Part shown: piece by piece, positions 19,193 to 27,210 of the stretch
Numbering within the stretch: the stretch's first letter is position 1
How the letters are laid out: each line of letters opens with the position of its first letter
Source: Vagococcus teuberi
Lineage (GTDB): Bacteria > Bacillota > Bacilli > Lactobacillales > Vagococcaceae
Assembly (NCBI RefSeq): GCF_001870205.1
Contig: NZ_CP017267.1
Coordinates: 1,786,501 to 1,850,500, forward strand
DNA: 64,000 bases
Direction of reading: 5' to 3'
Position numbers and translations under genes: made by a program
Notes under the pieces: generated by a model
Databases searched by the model: none
What the model was told of the DNA's origin: nothing
What the model saw: only the letters and a program-made list of their open reading frames with translations

Positions 19193-19741
19193 ATGACTAG
19201 TACAAGATGGAGTATAAAAGAAACCACATTAATGGGATTGTTCGCGGCTTTAACGGTTGTTGGGACAAGTATTCGTGTCCCACTACCAGCCCTTGTAGGA
19301 AATCCATTTTTTCACTTTGGCTTACCGATTTTATCGTTAGCAGTGTTAACGCTAGGCTTTTTTAAAGGATCTTTGGCCGGTGGAATTGGTTTTGCTATTT
19401 TTGATATTTTAAATGGATTTGCCGCTGAAGCACCTTATTTCGTGTTAGAAAGTTTTGTCGTTGGTGCTGCTCTTAGTTTGGCTTATTCACGACTTCAAAA
19501 ATATGACGACAAAGTTTGGTTTATTCCAACGATTATGTTTTTTGCAGCTATCGCTAAAATCATCATGACTTTTCTAAAAAATTTAGTCATTCAACTCATG
19601 ATGGGAAATGCGTTTGGCGTGTCTGCATTTGCTAGTTTTTCAACACTTTATATTACCGTTATTAACGCTATTGCCGCCATTATCATTGTGTCATTACTTT
19701 ATAAACCGGTAAAAGCTCTTACAAGTAAAATGTTGTACTAA
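19193..19741 (+). CDS. ECF transporter S component, probably for vitamin B6
   Basis: Substrate-binding membrane subunit of about 182 residues with six hydrophobic segments and the early Arg/Pro segment GTSIRVPLPALVGNPFF. S components plug into a shared EcfAA'T module encoded elsewhere. It begins 1 nt after pdxK, with AGGAG 9 nt before the chosen ATG. Together with PdxR and PdxK it makes a B6 uptake-and-trapping unit, so pyridoxine or pyridoxal is the likely ligand (PdxU-type). Substrate assignment is contextual. Confidence 0.78.
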   Translation: MTSTRWSIKETTLMGLFAALTVVGTSIRVPLPALVGNPFFHFGLPILSLAVLTLGFFKGSLAGGIGFAIFDILNGFAAEAPYFVLESFVVGAALSLAYSRLQKYDDKVWFIPTIMFFAAIAKIIMTFLKNLVIQLMMGNAFGVSAFASFSTLYITVINAIAAIIIVSLLYKPVKALTSKMLY

Positions 19742-19743
19742 AT

Positions 19744-19773
19744 AAAAAAGTTGCCCTAATCGGCAACTTTTTT
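19744..19773. terminator. Bidirectional terminator between ECF gene and NhaC gene
   Basis: A 12-bp stem (19744-19755 with 19762-19773) and a 6-nt loop with A/T tails on both sides serve two convergent genes. The stop and last codons of the minus-strand gene lie inside the hairpin. Confidence 0.9.
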
Positions 19774-21135
19774 TGTGTATCTTACTCCAATTCCTGTTAG
19801 GGCACTTATTATAGAGAATACTGGTGACAATAAACTAAAGAAAACAAACGGCATATAACTCATCGTTGGTACGCCAAATGTATTAGCAACAAAACTTCCG
19901 GCAATCCCCCAAGGAATTAAGTAATTGATTACCGTTCCTCCATCTTCGAGCGTTCGACTCAACACAACTGGATCTAAATCCATTTTTTTATAAACATCTT
20001 TAAAAGCATTTCCTGGTAAAATTACTGATAACAATTGCTCCCCGATAAAAATATTTACCCCGATACTAGATAACAAACTAACAATAATTAATTGTTTTGG
20101 TGAATGAAGTTTTTTCGCTACAGCTTCAATCACTGTTGTCACTAACCCAATTCGCATCAAAATACCACCAAGTGATAAGGTTAAAATAATCAATAACACT
20201 GTAAACGTCATGCTGTTAATCCCACCACGCGTTAGTAACATGTCTACTTGTTCATTCCCTGTTTTAGAAACAAACCCATTTTCAATAACACTGGCTAAAT
20301 TAGCCAAATCAACTGAACCTTGTTGGATAATAATCATCACAACAGCTACTACTACATTTAATAAAATCGTCATGATCGCTGGAAGTTTTTTCCACGCACA
20401 GACTAGCATCAGTAAAATTGGAATGAGCGACCACAAAGATATATGAAAATTGGTTTCCAATACTTGCGTCACTTCTTTAACATTTGTCAATTCAGCTGTC
20501 GCATCAGATTTTCCAATAACCGTAAATAATATCAATGATACTAAAAATGCTGGAATTGTTGACCACATCATATTTTTTATATGGTCAAATAAATCTGCTT
20601 CTACCACAGCTGAAGCTAAATTAGTTGATTCAGACAGTGGCGACATCTTGTCACCAAAAATCGCTCCTGAAGCTATTGCTCCAACAATTAAAGGAGGGTT
20701 TAACCCCAGTGTCACACCAATTCCAAAAAAAGCAATACCGATAGTCGACATGACGGTAAAGGCACTCCCAACGGCACTCCCGACAATAGCACAAACAAGA
20801 AAAATAGATGGAATAAACCACTTCACACTTAATAATTTAAATCCGATTACCATAATGGTTGGGATAATACCAGCTTGTATCCAGACGGCTATAAGTGCTC
20901 CAACAAGTAAAAAGATAAAAATTGGAATAACCCCCGGTTTTAAACCGCTTATAATGCCTTCGTTGACCCACTCTAATGGCATTTTTCTCATTACCATGTA
21001 GCCAATTGTCAACGCAACCGCAAATAATATCACCACATTAGGTGACAATTTAAACACAATAACGCCTAATGAAATACAACATAAAATAATTAATAACACA
21101 ACACTTGCTTCTAACAAGCCAATCTTTTTCTTCAT
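19756..21135 (-). CDS. NhaC-family antiporter, candidate tyrosine transporter
   Basis: Membrane protein of about 459 residues with 11-12 hydrophobic segments and NhaC signatures such as AIASGAIFGDKMSPLSEST and SRTLEDGGTVINYLIPWG. NhaC members exchange Na+ or H+ for various substrates. A T-box leader with a tyrosine codon as specifier lies upstream, so expression should rise when tRNA-Tyr is uncharged; tyrosine uptake is therefore the best guess. The in-frame ATG at 21153 is rejected because AAAGAGGAA lies just before the ATG at 21135. Confidence 0.82.
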   Translation of the reverse strand: MKKKIGLLEASVVLLIILCCISLGVIVFKLSPNVVILFAVALTIGYMVMRKMPLEWVNEGIISGLKPGVIPIFIFLLVGALIAVWIQAGIIPTIMVIGFKLLSVKWFIPSIFLVCAIVGSAVGSAFTVMSTIGIAFFGIGVTLGLNPPLIVGAIASGAIFGDKMSPLSESTNLASAVVEADLFDHIKNMMWSTIPAFLVSLILFTVIGKSDATAELTNVKEVTQVLETNFHISLWSLIPILLMLVCAWKKLPAIMTILLNVVVAVVMIIIQQGSVDLANLASVIENGFVSKTGNEQVDMLLTRGGINSMTFTVLLIILTLSLGGILMRIGLVTTVIEAVAKKLHSPKQLIIVSLLSSIGVNIFIGEQLLSVILPGNAFKDVYKKMDLDPVVLSRTLEDGGTVINYLIPWGIAGSFVANTFGVPTMSYMPFVFFSLLSPVFSIISALTGIGVRYTKKVAD

Positions 21136-21173
21136 GATTTTTCCTCTTTTCATTTAATAAATTAGTTAGTTTA

Positions 21174-21212
21174 TTAAATAAAACGATATCGTATCATTCC
21201 ACCACAGCTCAT
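21174..21212 (-). CDS. Possible 12-codon leader ORF between T-box and nhaC-type gene
   Basis: An ORF encoding MSCGGMIRYRFI, with AAAGGAG 7 nt before its ATG. It starts just past the T-box terminator and ends 38 nt before the transporter start. It could only be translated after antitermination. I do not recognise the peptide. It could be chance or could couple translation to the downstream gene. Confidence 0.3.
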   Translation of the reverse strand: MSCGGMIRYRFI

Positions 21213-21233
21213 CTTCATTCTCCTTTATGCACT

Positions 21234-21455
21234 AAAAAAGTCACCCGTATGCTATTACACATAAGGGCGACTTTTTCGCGGTACCACCTTAATTTAAAGA
21301 TAATATATCTATCTTCATCTCTTAATTTATTATTTAATTATCTATCATTTTAAGTGTAATTCGGAAAAATAAGTTGGTTCGATTTTCAGCAACCATCGAC
21401 TTTCTAAACACAGTTCTTATTCCCTACTGGCAAAAAATGTAAAACTTTTATTCAT
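21234..21455 (-). promoter_or_regulatory. T-box riboswitch with tyrosine specifier
   Basis: On the minus strand the conserved T-box AAGGTGGTACCGCG lies at 21290-21277, followed by a terminator hairpin (21276-21234) ending in T6. Upstream are the Stem I distal signature GGTTGCTG (21395-21388) and an AGTA specifier-loop strand (21428-21425). The opposite strand GAATTACA places TAC at 21358-21356 in the specifier position, that is tyrosine. Uncharged tRNA-Tyr would favour the antiterminator and expression of the NhaC-family gene. Confidence 0.92.
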
Positions 21456-21486
21456 ACTATCGAGTTATTGAATAAAAGTCAATCCT

Positions 21487-22347
21487 TTAATTTTTATACC
21501 ATAAAAAATGACTCACTTTTTCATCGACTTCTTTGTTTTCATGTAAGCCACTATGGTCGGCACCTGTAATGATGACATGCTCCACATTATTTCCATTATT
21601 CATTAACATCATGTTAACGGACAAGGCACTACTCAACGGGACTACTTTATCGCTCAAATCATTTTCAGATAATTTACCAGCAATTAATAACACGTCCACG
21701 TCTTTTGGCATACCATCTAACTCATTTTCATACAGAATAAAACGCTCACTTCTTTGACTAGGTCCTGCTATTAGTAAATCATCTAGACTTTGACTATCAA
21801 ACGTATCTAAAAACTCATTAAATGGTGAACCTATAGCAACAAATTTATTTACTTTAGGAAGTGTTGCGTTTGTGCCATCTTGTAATAAATACCTGAATTC
21901 ACTGATGCCACCCATTGAATGACCAACTAGATTGACTGTTTTCACTTGATAGTTTTCTTGGAGAAACACTAAAACAGCTTTTATCCAAGCAGCTTGTTCC
22001 CACTCATTATTTCGATTGTCTTCAAATAATACTTGAACCATCGGATTGTCTTTAGAGAAATGACCATCCTTCAATGCTTTTTTCTCACTTACAATGCCAT
22101 CTTTTGACACAGTTAATACTAATGATTTTTGTGCCACTTCTTGATTAGTAAAACGGTTCAACATGCCACCTAAAGAGTGCTTTCCACCGCCAGCACCATG
22201 TAGAAATATAGTAGGGACATCAGAGTATGCAACATCTACTGCCTTTTCTTCCGAAGACAAAGGTTTCACTGAATTATTGAGTCGACAACCTGATAATATC
22301 AAGATAAGTATACCCATTAACAAAATAAACTGCTTTGAAATACGCAA
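21487..22347 (-). CDS. DUF915-type alpha/beta hydrolase lipoprotein
   Basis: Exported lipoprotein of 286 residues; the signal peptide ends in ILSGC with Cys21 the probable lipidation site. The alpha/beta hydrolase core shows the oxyanion region FLHGAGGGKHS (about 48-58), nucleophile elbow GHSMGG (Ser144), an acid in VLLIAGKLSENDLSDKVVP, and His in ADHSGLHENKE. Start codon is TTG with AAGGAGG 7 nt upstream. DUF915 enzymes are common in Lactobacillales, mostly with unknown substrates; a cell-surface esterase or lipase is plausible. Confidence 0.82.
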   Translation of the reverse strand: MRISKQFILLMGILILILSGCRLNNSVKPLSSEEKAVDVAYSDVPTIFLHGAGGGKHSLGGMLNRFTNQEVAQKSLVLTVSKDGIVSEKKALKDGHFSKDNPMVQVLFEDNRNNEWEQAAWIKAVLVFLQENYQVKTVNLVGHSMGGISEFRYLLQDGTNATLPKVNKFVAIGSPFNEFLDTFDSQSLDDLLIAGPSQRSERFILYENELDGMPKDVDVLLIAGKLSENDLSDKVVPLSSALSVNMMLMNNGNNVEHVIITGADHSGLHENKEVDEKVSHFLWYKN

Positions 22348-22377
22348 TAGAAAACCTCCTTAAATGACCTATATTAA

Positions 22378-22406
22378 AAAGAAAAACCGATAAAAATATC
22401 GGTTTT
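22378..22406 (-). terminator. Terminator of nusG
   Basis: A 10-bp stem (22383-22392 with 22397-22406) with a 4-nt loop, followed by T-rich sequence on the minus strand, directly after the nusG stop. Confidence 0.8.
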
Positions 22407-22947
22407 ACAGTTTATCTACTTGATCAAAGTCCAATTCTGTACTTGTTTCACGACCAAACATGTCAATATTTACTTTTAGTTTTTGTTTTTCTAGATCGAT
22501 TTCTGTAATTTCTCCTGTTAATCCAGAGAAAGCACCTTCTGTAATCGTCACTGTTTCGCCTAACTCAACGTCTAAGTCAGTTACACGTTTACTCATACCT
22601 AATTTACCAAGTATGTGTGTTACCTCTTCTGGTAACAATGGTGCAGGTTTACTTCCTGCTCCGTGTGAGCCGACAAATCCTGTCACTCCCGGTGTATTAC
22701 GTACAATATACCAAGATTCATCTGTCATAATCATTTCAACTAACACATAACCAGGGAACGTTTTTTTGGCTGTAATTTTTTCTTGCCCATTCTTTATTTC
22801 TCTTTCTTCCTCTTCCGGAACAACCACACGAAAAATAAAATCTTCCATTCCCATACTTTGTGCACGAGATTCGATATTTGTCTTTACTTTGTTTTCATAT
22901 CCTGAATATGTATGTAATACGTACCACTGTCTTTCAAACGATTCCAC
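22405..22947 (-). CDS. nusG: Transcription factor NusG
   Basis: Transcription elongation/pausing factor of about 180 residues. The NGN domain begins RQWYVLHTYSGYENKVKTN, and the KOW domain contains VTITEGAFSGLTGEI near the C terminus. No ATG is available in frame. GTG at 22947 (giving ESFERQWYV) or TTG at 22956 are the candidates, with AAAAGGA upstream; GTG is preferred by family length. It lies downstream of rpmG and secE, the classical order, with a small hairpin in the secE-nusG gap. Confidence 0.95.
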   Translation of the reverse strand: MESFERQWYVLHTYSGYENKVKTNIESRAQSMGMEDFIFRVVVPEEEEREIKNGQEKITAKKTFPGYVLVEMIMTDESWYIVRNTPGVTGFVGSHGAGSKPAPLLPEEVTHILGKLGMSKRVTDLDVELGETVTITEGAFSGLTGEITEIDLEKQKLKVNIDMFGRETSTELDFDQVDKL

Positions 22948-22977
22948 AGAATTCAACCATCCTTTTCATGATAAAAT

Positions 22978-23021
22978 AAAAAAACCTCAGAGAGCCGAAG
23001 TTTTTCTTTCAATTAATTGTA
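22978..23021 (-). promoter_or_regulatory. Possible promoter plus attenuator before nusG
   Basis: On the minus strand an extended -10, TGTTACAAT (TACAAT at 23021-23016), is followed by a 7-bp hairpin (23003-22997 with 22988-22982, loop of 8) and a T-run. This could give nusG its own start and a weak terminator in the leader. Confidence 0.4.
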
Positions 23022-23051
23022 ACACTCAAATATGCTTTTTTCTAGTAATTT

Positions 23052-23228
23052 CTACAGACCTTTAAGACCTAAGTAAGAAATTTTCGCTAATAAAAAGTCA
23101 ACTGCTGCAAAGAATAACGCAAATAAAATAGTTGATTGGATGACAGTAATCACATCTTTAACTAATTTTTTACGTGTTGGCCATGTTACAAGTTTCATCT
23201 CTTCAATAACACTTTTTAAGAATTTCAT
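23052..23228 (-). CDS. secE: Preprotein translocase subunit SecE
   Basis: Small essential translocon subunit of 58 residues. It is a single-span protein: an amphipathic N-terminal half with the hallmark EEMKLVTWPTRKKLVKD, then one membrane helix (about 26-48). It clamps SecY in the cytoplasmic membrane. AGGAGGAG precedes the ATG. It lies between rpmG and nusG, the usual order. Confidence 0.95.
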   Translation of the reverse strand: MKFLKSVIEEMKLVTWPTRKKLVKDVITVIQSTILFALFFAAVDFLLAKISYLGLKGL

Positions 23229-23255
23229 TTTGTCTCCTCCTAAGATAAGTCTTTT

Positions 23256-23408
23256 TTATTTTGTTTCTTTATGTACTGTATGCTTTTTACAATACTTACA
23301 GAATTTCTTCACTTCTAATCGCTCTGTACGTTGTGAATCACTAACTGCTTTTGAGTAATTACGCGAACCACATACGGTACAGGCAAGTGCTGATTTTTTT
23401 TGAGCCAA
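23256..23408 (-). CDS. rpmG: 50S ribosomal protein L33
   Basis: Ribosomal protein of 50 residues with two CxxC pairs (CTVC near 10-13 and CKYC near 36-39), so the zinc-binding form. Start codon is TTG (giving [18 protein letters not shown]) with GGGAGGA 8 nt upstream. It heads the rpmG-secE-nusG unit behind a strong promoter. Firmicutes often carry several rpmG copies; this is the secE-linked one. Confidence 0.93.
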   Translation of the reverse strand: MAQKKSALACTVCGSRNYSKAVSDSQRTERLEVKKFCKYCKKHTVHKETK

Positions 23409-23443
23409 GGGTAGAATCCTCCCACTATATTAATAACTTTTAA

Positions 23444-23472
23444 AGTATAACGTTTATTATAATTTTTGTCAA
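23444..23472 (-). promoter_or_regulatory. Promoter of rpmG-secE-nusG
   Basis: On the minus strand TTGACA (23472-23467) and TATACT (23449-23444) are separated by exactly 17 nt, a near-consensus vegetative promoter about 35 nt before the rpmG start. Confidence 0.8.
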
Positions 23473-23569
23473 ACTTGTTCGTTTACTGTACAGAATTATT
23501 GTTCTTTTATTTAACCGTTTATTTATGGTATTATTAGGTTGTAATTAAAAATGAAGGGAGCTACATATT

Positions 23570-24214
23570 ATGTTAATTGAATCAGTCTGTATTCCAAAAA
23601 GATTACTAACAACAGTTAGTGAAACTTGTACGCTAGAAGATGCGTTGAATATCTTAGAAGAGTCTGGTTTCCGTTGCGTCCCTGTACTTGACGAAACAGG
23701 AAAATTCTTTAGAGGAAATATCTATAAAATGCATATATATCGTCACAAATCAAATGGTGGGGACATGAGTTTACCTGTCACACATTTGATTAAAAATGCG
23801 ACAAAATTTATTCATTTGAATTCATCTTTCTTCAAAATATTTTTCACAATTAAAGAGTTACCATACATCGCTGTTTTAGATGCAAACGATCAATTTTACG
23901 GCATTCTAACACATAGTAGTTTATTAGGTATCTTATCTCAGTCATGGAACGTTAAAGAAGGACGCTTCGCATTAACGATTGCTTCTACTGGTCGCAAAGG
24001 TGACTTGGCAAACATGACAAAAGTTATTTCGAAATACTCTGATATTGCAAGTTGTATCACACTTGATGTGGGTCGTGACGAGTACATCCGTCGTACAATT
24101 ATTACACTACCAGCTGACACAGATAAAGAAACATGTGATTTAATCATCAAAGCACTAGAGAAAAAAGATTTCTTTGTTGCTCAAGTTGAAGATTTACAAC
24201 AGCCTTTAAGCTAA
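23570..24214 (+). CDS. cbpA: CBS-ACT domain protein, likely cyclic di-AMP-binding (CbpA type)
   Basis: Cytoplasmic protein of 214 residues with two CBS motifs (about 1-135: CIPKRLLTTVSETCTLEDAL and ELPYIAVLDANDQFYGILTH) and a C-terminal ACT-like region (about 140-210). The layout and length resemble Listeria CbpA, a c-di-AMP receptor of unknown function. AAGGGAG lies before the ATG. Its stop codon lies 8 nt before an IS element, so the original 3' context is changed. Ligand binding is inferred from family. Confidence 0.7.
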   Translation: MLIESVCIPKRLLTTVSETCTLEDALNILEESGFRCVPVLDETGKFFRGNIYKMHIYRHKSNGGDMSLPVTHLIKNATKFIHLNSSFFKIFFTIKELPYIAVLDANDQFYGILTHSSLLGILSQSWNVKEGRFALTIASTGRKGDLANMTKVISKYSDIASCITLDVGRDEYIRRTIITLPADTDKETCDLIIKALEKKDFFVAQVEDLQQPLS

Positions 24215-25884
24215 AAAATAAGAGGCTGACCCAAAAGTCTCTTTACAGAAAACAAGCATTCCAAAATGAAACCTCTCATTTCAGAATGCTTGTTTTTTCG
24301 TGATTTCTTACTAATATCCTTCCTATTTTTTCTCAGTTTTCTTAAATTTAGTGCCATTAACGCAAATCCCAGCTCCTGTGAAATCTTATCTTTTCCTCTT
24401 ACAGAGAATCGATTGAATGCCAAATTAGCCTTCAGATTTCCAAAGGCTGGTTCAACATCTATTTTTCTTTGACGATATATTTCTCCTGTGACATCCTCTT
24501 TCAAAAGCTCTCTTACGTGAGCTTTAAAATATTCCCAATTCCCATTTCTTTGAATCACTCGATTTTTACTACTCTTCGCACGAGTACATAATGCTCTAAC
24601 TGGGCAATTTAAACAAGACTCACATTCATATATTTTAAGTTGTCTTTTGAATCCAGATTTATCCGTTCGAGTAGAGTAATTTCTAAATTTGACTTCTCGA
24701 TTATTCGGGCAAATATAAGTATCTGCCAATTCATTATAAATCCAGTTATCTGGAATGAATGGATTTTGTTTATATTTTTTAGTGTGTTCTTTCTGATACA
24801 TTGTATAAGTAATTAATGGAGTTCTTTCAAAATCATCTAAAATTGCTTGATAGTTTTCTTCACTACCATAACCTGCGTCAGCCACAATGTATTTAGGTAA
24901 GTCAAAATAAGATTTCTTGATAGTATCTAAGAAGGAAATCATTGTTTTAAAATCCGTTGGATTTGAAAATGTTTCATATGCTAAAACGTATTGATGATTG
25001 GTTGCAATTTGAACGTTATATCCAGGTTTTAACTGACCATTCATCATGTGGTCATCTTTCATTCTCATAAAAGTGGCATCATGATCTGTTTTAGAGTAGC
25101 TATTTCTACCGTTATAAATATCATGTTGTTCTTTATATTTTTGCTTTCTATAGATAAAGTCAGAAAAAGCTTTCAATGCTTTTTTAGGCTCTTTACGCTC
25201 AGAACGAAGTTCTTTTCTCTCTTGAACATCTGAAGTATTTTCAATTTTAGTGCTTAAATCACTTACTTTCATTTCCAACTCATCAATGATTTGTTTTAAA
25301 TTTCCTGTGTTTAACTCATCATCTTCTGAACAAATAGATGGAATAATTTGCTCTTCTACAAGTTGTTGATAATAGGACTTTGACTTTTCTCTCAAAGATT
25401 CTTCATAACGTTGTGTACTCTTTTTCCAAACGAAGGTATATTTATTTGCGTTGGCTTCTAACTTTGTTCCATCAATAAAAATAGCTTCTTCATCAATTAA
25501 TTGTTGAGAAACAAGCTGATTTCTAAATTGAATAAAACATTCTTGAAGTATCGGTTGAACCAGTGGGTTCACTCTGAATCGATTAATTGTTCTGAAGTTA
25601 GGTGTCTGTGATTGCGTTAACCACATGGCACGAATGCTATCTTTAGACATAGCTTCTATCTTTCTGCCTGAAAAAATAGATTGAGTGTAGCCACACAGAA
25701 TAAGCTTCAACATCATTTTTGGATGATAAGACGAAGTTCCCATTCGATGCTCAAAAACTGAGAACACATCCACAGGGATGCTTTCTACTAACTCATCAAT
25801 CGCAAAAGCGATATCATTTTCTTCTAAATAAATATCTAAATTCAGTGATAAAGTAACCTGTTTCGTGTTATAATTCTTATACAT
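24211..25884 (-). CDS. IS1182-family transposase
   Basis: DDE transposase of about 557 residues: N-terminal HTH-containing domain (MYKNYNTKQVTLSLNLDIYL), catalytic Asp in IFIDGTKLEANANKYTF and in YIVADAGYGSEENYQAIL, and a Cys-rich insertion CESCLNCPVRALCTRAKS, followed by the catalytic-Glu region YRQRKIDVEPAFGNLKANL. The ATG at 25884 has AAAGGAG 8 nt upstream. The frame reads through the left inverted repeat, and its stop codon lies in flanking host DNA. It appears intact and potentially active. Confidence 0.92.
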   Translation of the reverse strand: MYKNYNTKQVTLSLNLDIYLEENDIAFAIDELVESIPVDVFSVFEHRMGTSSYHPKMMLKLILCGYTQSIFSGRKIEAMSKDSIRAMWLTQSQTPNFRTINRFRVNPLVQPILQECFIQFRNQLVSQQLIDEEAIFIDGTKLEANANKYTFVWKKSTQRYEESLREKSKSYYQQLVEEQIIPSICSEDDELNTGNLKQIIDELEMKVSDLSTKIENTSDVQERKELRSERKEPKKALKAFSDFIYRKQKYKEQHDIYNGRNSYSKTDHDATFMRMKDDHMMNGQLKPGYNVQIATNHQYVLAYETFSNPTDFKTMISFLDTIKKSYFDLPKYIVADAGYGSEENYQAILDDFERTPLITYTMYQKEHTKKYKQNPFIPDNWIYNELADTYICPNNREVKFRNYSTRTDKSGFKRQLKIYECESCLNCPVRALCTRAKSSKNRVIQRNGNWEYFKAHVRELLKEDVTGEIYRQRKIDVEPAFGNLKANLAFNRFSVRGKDKISQELGFALMALNLRKLRKNRKDISKKSRKNKHSEMRGFILECLFSVKRLLGQPLIF

Positions 25885-26020
25885 AAATAGCACTCCTTTT
25901 TAGTTGGTTTCGTCACTTTAATTATATAGGATAGTGCTATTTTTTACGTCAAAAAAGGAAGAAAATCGAAAAAAGATTTTCTTCCTTTTAGTTTATTCTA
26001 GAGACTTTTGGGTCAGCCTC
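24222..26020. mobile_element. Complete IS1182-family insertion sequence
   Basis: A 1,799-bp element bounded by perfect 21-bp inverted repeats (24222-24242 and 26000-26020; inner end AGAGACTTTTGGG, outer end GTCAGCCTC). It sits between the converging 3' ends of cbpA and queT. No target duplication is evident: the flanks are A-rich on the left and T-rich on the right. This suggests insertion into the original intergenic terminator, a known habit of this family. Confidence 0.93.
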
Positions 26021-26026
26021 ATTTTT

Positions 26027-26548
26027 TTATTTAAATTTATCAAAGTGAACGACTTTATTAATCCCATACATGATGGGCGCTGAAATACTCATAATGATTA
26101 ATTCACTCAAAAATAGTGAGCCATATGTTGCCCAGAAAAAGTTTGAGCCAATTGATTGATTAGAAATAATACAAATCATAATGGCAATTAATATCATACT
26201 CACTGAAAAAGCAATCGTATTGATAACCATTCGTGTTTTCTCACTCTTAATCCATCTAGCAGAAAATGCTGTGATACTTAGAGCTAGTAATGTCTGACCT
26301 CCACCAAACAAGACATCCATCATGCCTCCTTCAGCAAAGAGTAAATTAAAGGTGACCACCCCTAAAAATATACCCCATAATAATTTTTTATTAAATACTA
26401 CAAGATGATTCAGACTCTCTGAAACCCTAAATTGAATAGGTCCTTGAGCGATAGGTGCAACAACAAGTGTTAATACAACGTATAACGCTGCAATTAACCC
26501 GTTGACAACTAATACGGTTGTCTTTGATCGTGATACTGATTTTTCCAT
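26027..26548 (-). CDS. queT: QueT-family ECF S component for a queuosine precursor
   Basis: Membrane protein of 173 residues with five to six hydrophobic segments and family motifs such as PIAQGPIQFRVSESLN and GVVTFNLLFAEGGMMDVLFGGGQT. QueT binds queuosine precursors such as preQ1 and works with the shared ECF energizing module. The frame extends upstream to 26653, but GGGAGA lies 8 nt before the ATG at 26548 and a preQ1-type riboswitch fills the upstream stretch. The IS1182 element begins 6 nt past the stop. Confidence 0.88.
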   Translation of the reverse strand: MEKSVSRSKTTVLVVNGLIAALYVVLTLVVAPIAQGPIQFRVSESLNHLVVFNKKLLWGIFLGVVTFNLLFAEGGMMDVLFGGGQTLLALSITAFSARWIKSEKTRMVINTIAFSVSMILIAIMICIISNQSIGSNFFWATYGSLFLSELIIMSISAPIMYGINKVVHFDKFK

Positions 26549-26564
26549 TTTTCTTTTCTCCCTT

Positions 26565-26603
26565 CCTAGTTTTGATATCGCAGGATGGTATGAACGAACT
26601 GCG
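26565..26603 (-). promoter_or_regulatory. PreQ1-I type riboswitch
   Basis: On the minus strand a 5-bp stem CGCAG/CTGCG (26603-26599 with 26583-26579) encloses TTCGTTCATACCATC, followed by an A-rich tail ending AAAACTAGG next to the queT ribosome-binding site. This matches the small H-type pseudoknot of preQ1-I switches and suggests control of translation start. Its position before queT supports it. Confidence 0.72.
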
Positions 26604-26700
26604 GTTATAAAACATAACGATATTATCCTACTCTTTGTTGCACAAAATGTCAAAATTTTCTGTTATGATAGTAACATAACTAACTAAAAGGAAGAAAAAT

Positions 26701-27159
26701 ATGTCATTGATTATCAAAAGAATAAACGCCATTACACCTATACATTTAGCACTTTTGAAAGAAGCAGATCCTGATGAACATATGATTAATTCTTATATTT
26801 CTCGTGCTTTTTTGTTCGAATGCCTTTATAATAATAAAATTGTAGGAATTCTTGCGTTGGGAAAAATAAATCAAGATTCACTAGAAATTTTAAATATATC
26901 TGTTAGCGACACGCATCAAAATAAAGGAATTGGTTCTAGCCTTCTTGATTTTGCAGATGTGTTTGCTAAAAAGAATCATTATGTCATACTTGAAGTTTGT
27001 ACAGGTTCTACTAGTATCTGGCAACTTTATTTTTACCAAAAACATGGCTTTCGTATCATCAGTGTGCAGCCTGACTACTTTATCATTCATTATAAAAAAC
27101 CAATATATGAGCACGGTATTCAGTTAAAAGACCGCCTTCGTCTGCAAAAGAAACTGTGA
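26701..27159 (+). CDS. GNAT-family N-acetyltransferase
   Basis: Acetyltransferase of 152 residues. Motif A is clear: ILNISVSDTHQNKGIGSSLLDFA (acetyl-CoA pyrophosphate loop QNKGIG, about 79-84), followed by the motif B region FYQKHGFRII. AAAAGGAAG lies upstream of the ATG. Substrate is unknown; the family covers proteins, amines and antibiotics. It is followed closely by the lipid kinase gene, so the two may be co-transcribed. Confidence 0.8.
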   Translation: MSLIIKRINAITPIHLALLKEADPDEHMINSYISRAFLFECLYNNKIVGILALGKINQDSLEILNISVSDTHQNKGIGSSLLDFADVFAKKNHYVILEVCTGSTSIWQLYFYQKHGFRIISVQPDYFIIHYKKPIYEHGIQLKDRLRLQKKL

Positions 27160-27210
27160 TTGCATTGCCTTGTTTCACTAGAACCCGTCAAAATTTTAAG
27201 GAGTTGCTCT

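Noticed and set aside
20450-21001. A 183-codon plus-strand frame opposite the NhaC-family gene
   Set aside because: Shadow of a membrane protein gene on the other strand, with no start signal or recognisable domain.
24211-26030. Target-site duplication around the IS1182 element
   Set aside because: Flanks are A-rich on one side and T-rich on the other but do not form a direct repeat, so no duplication can be claimed.
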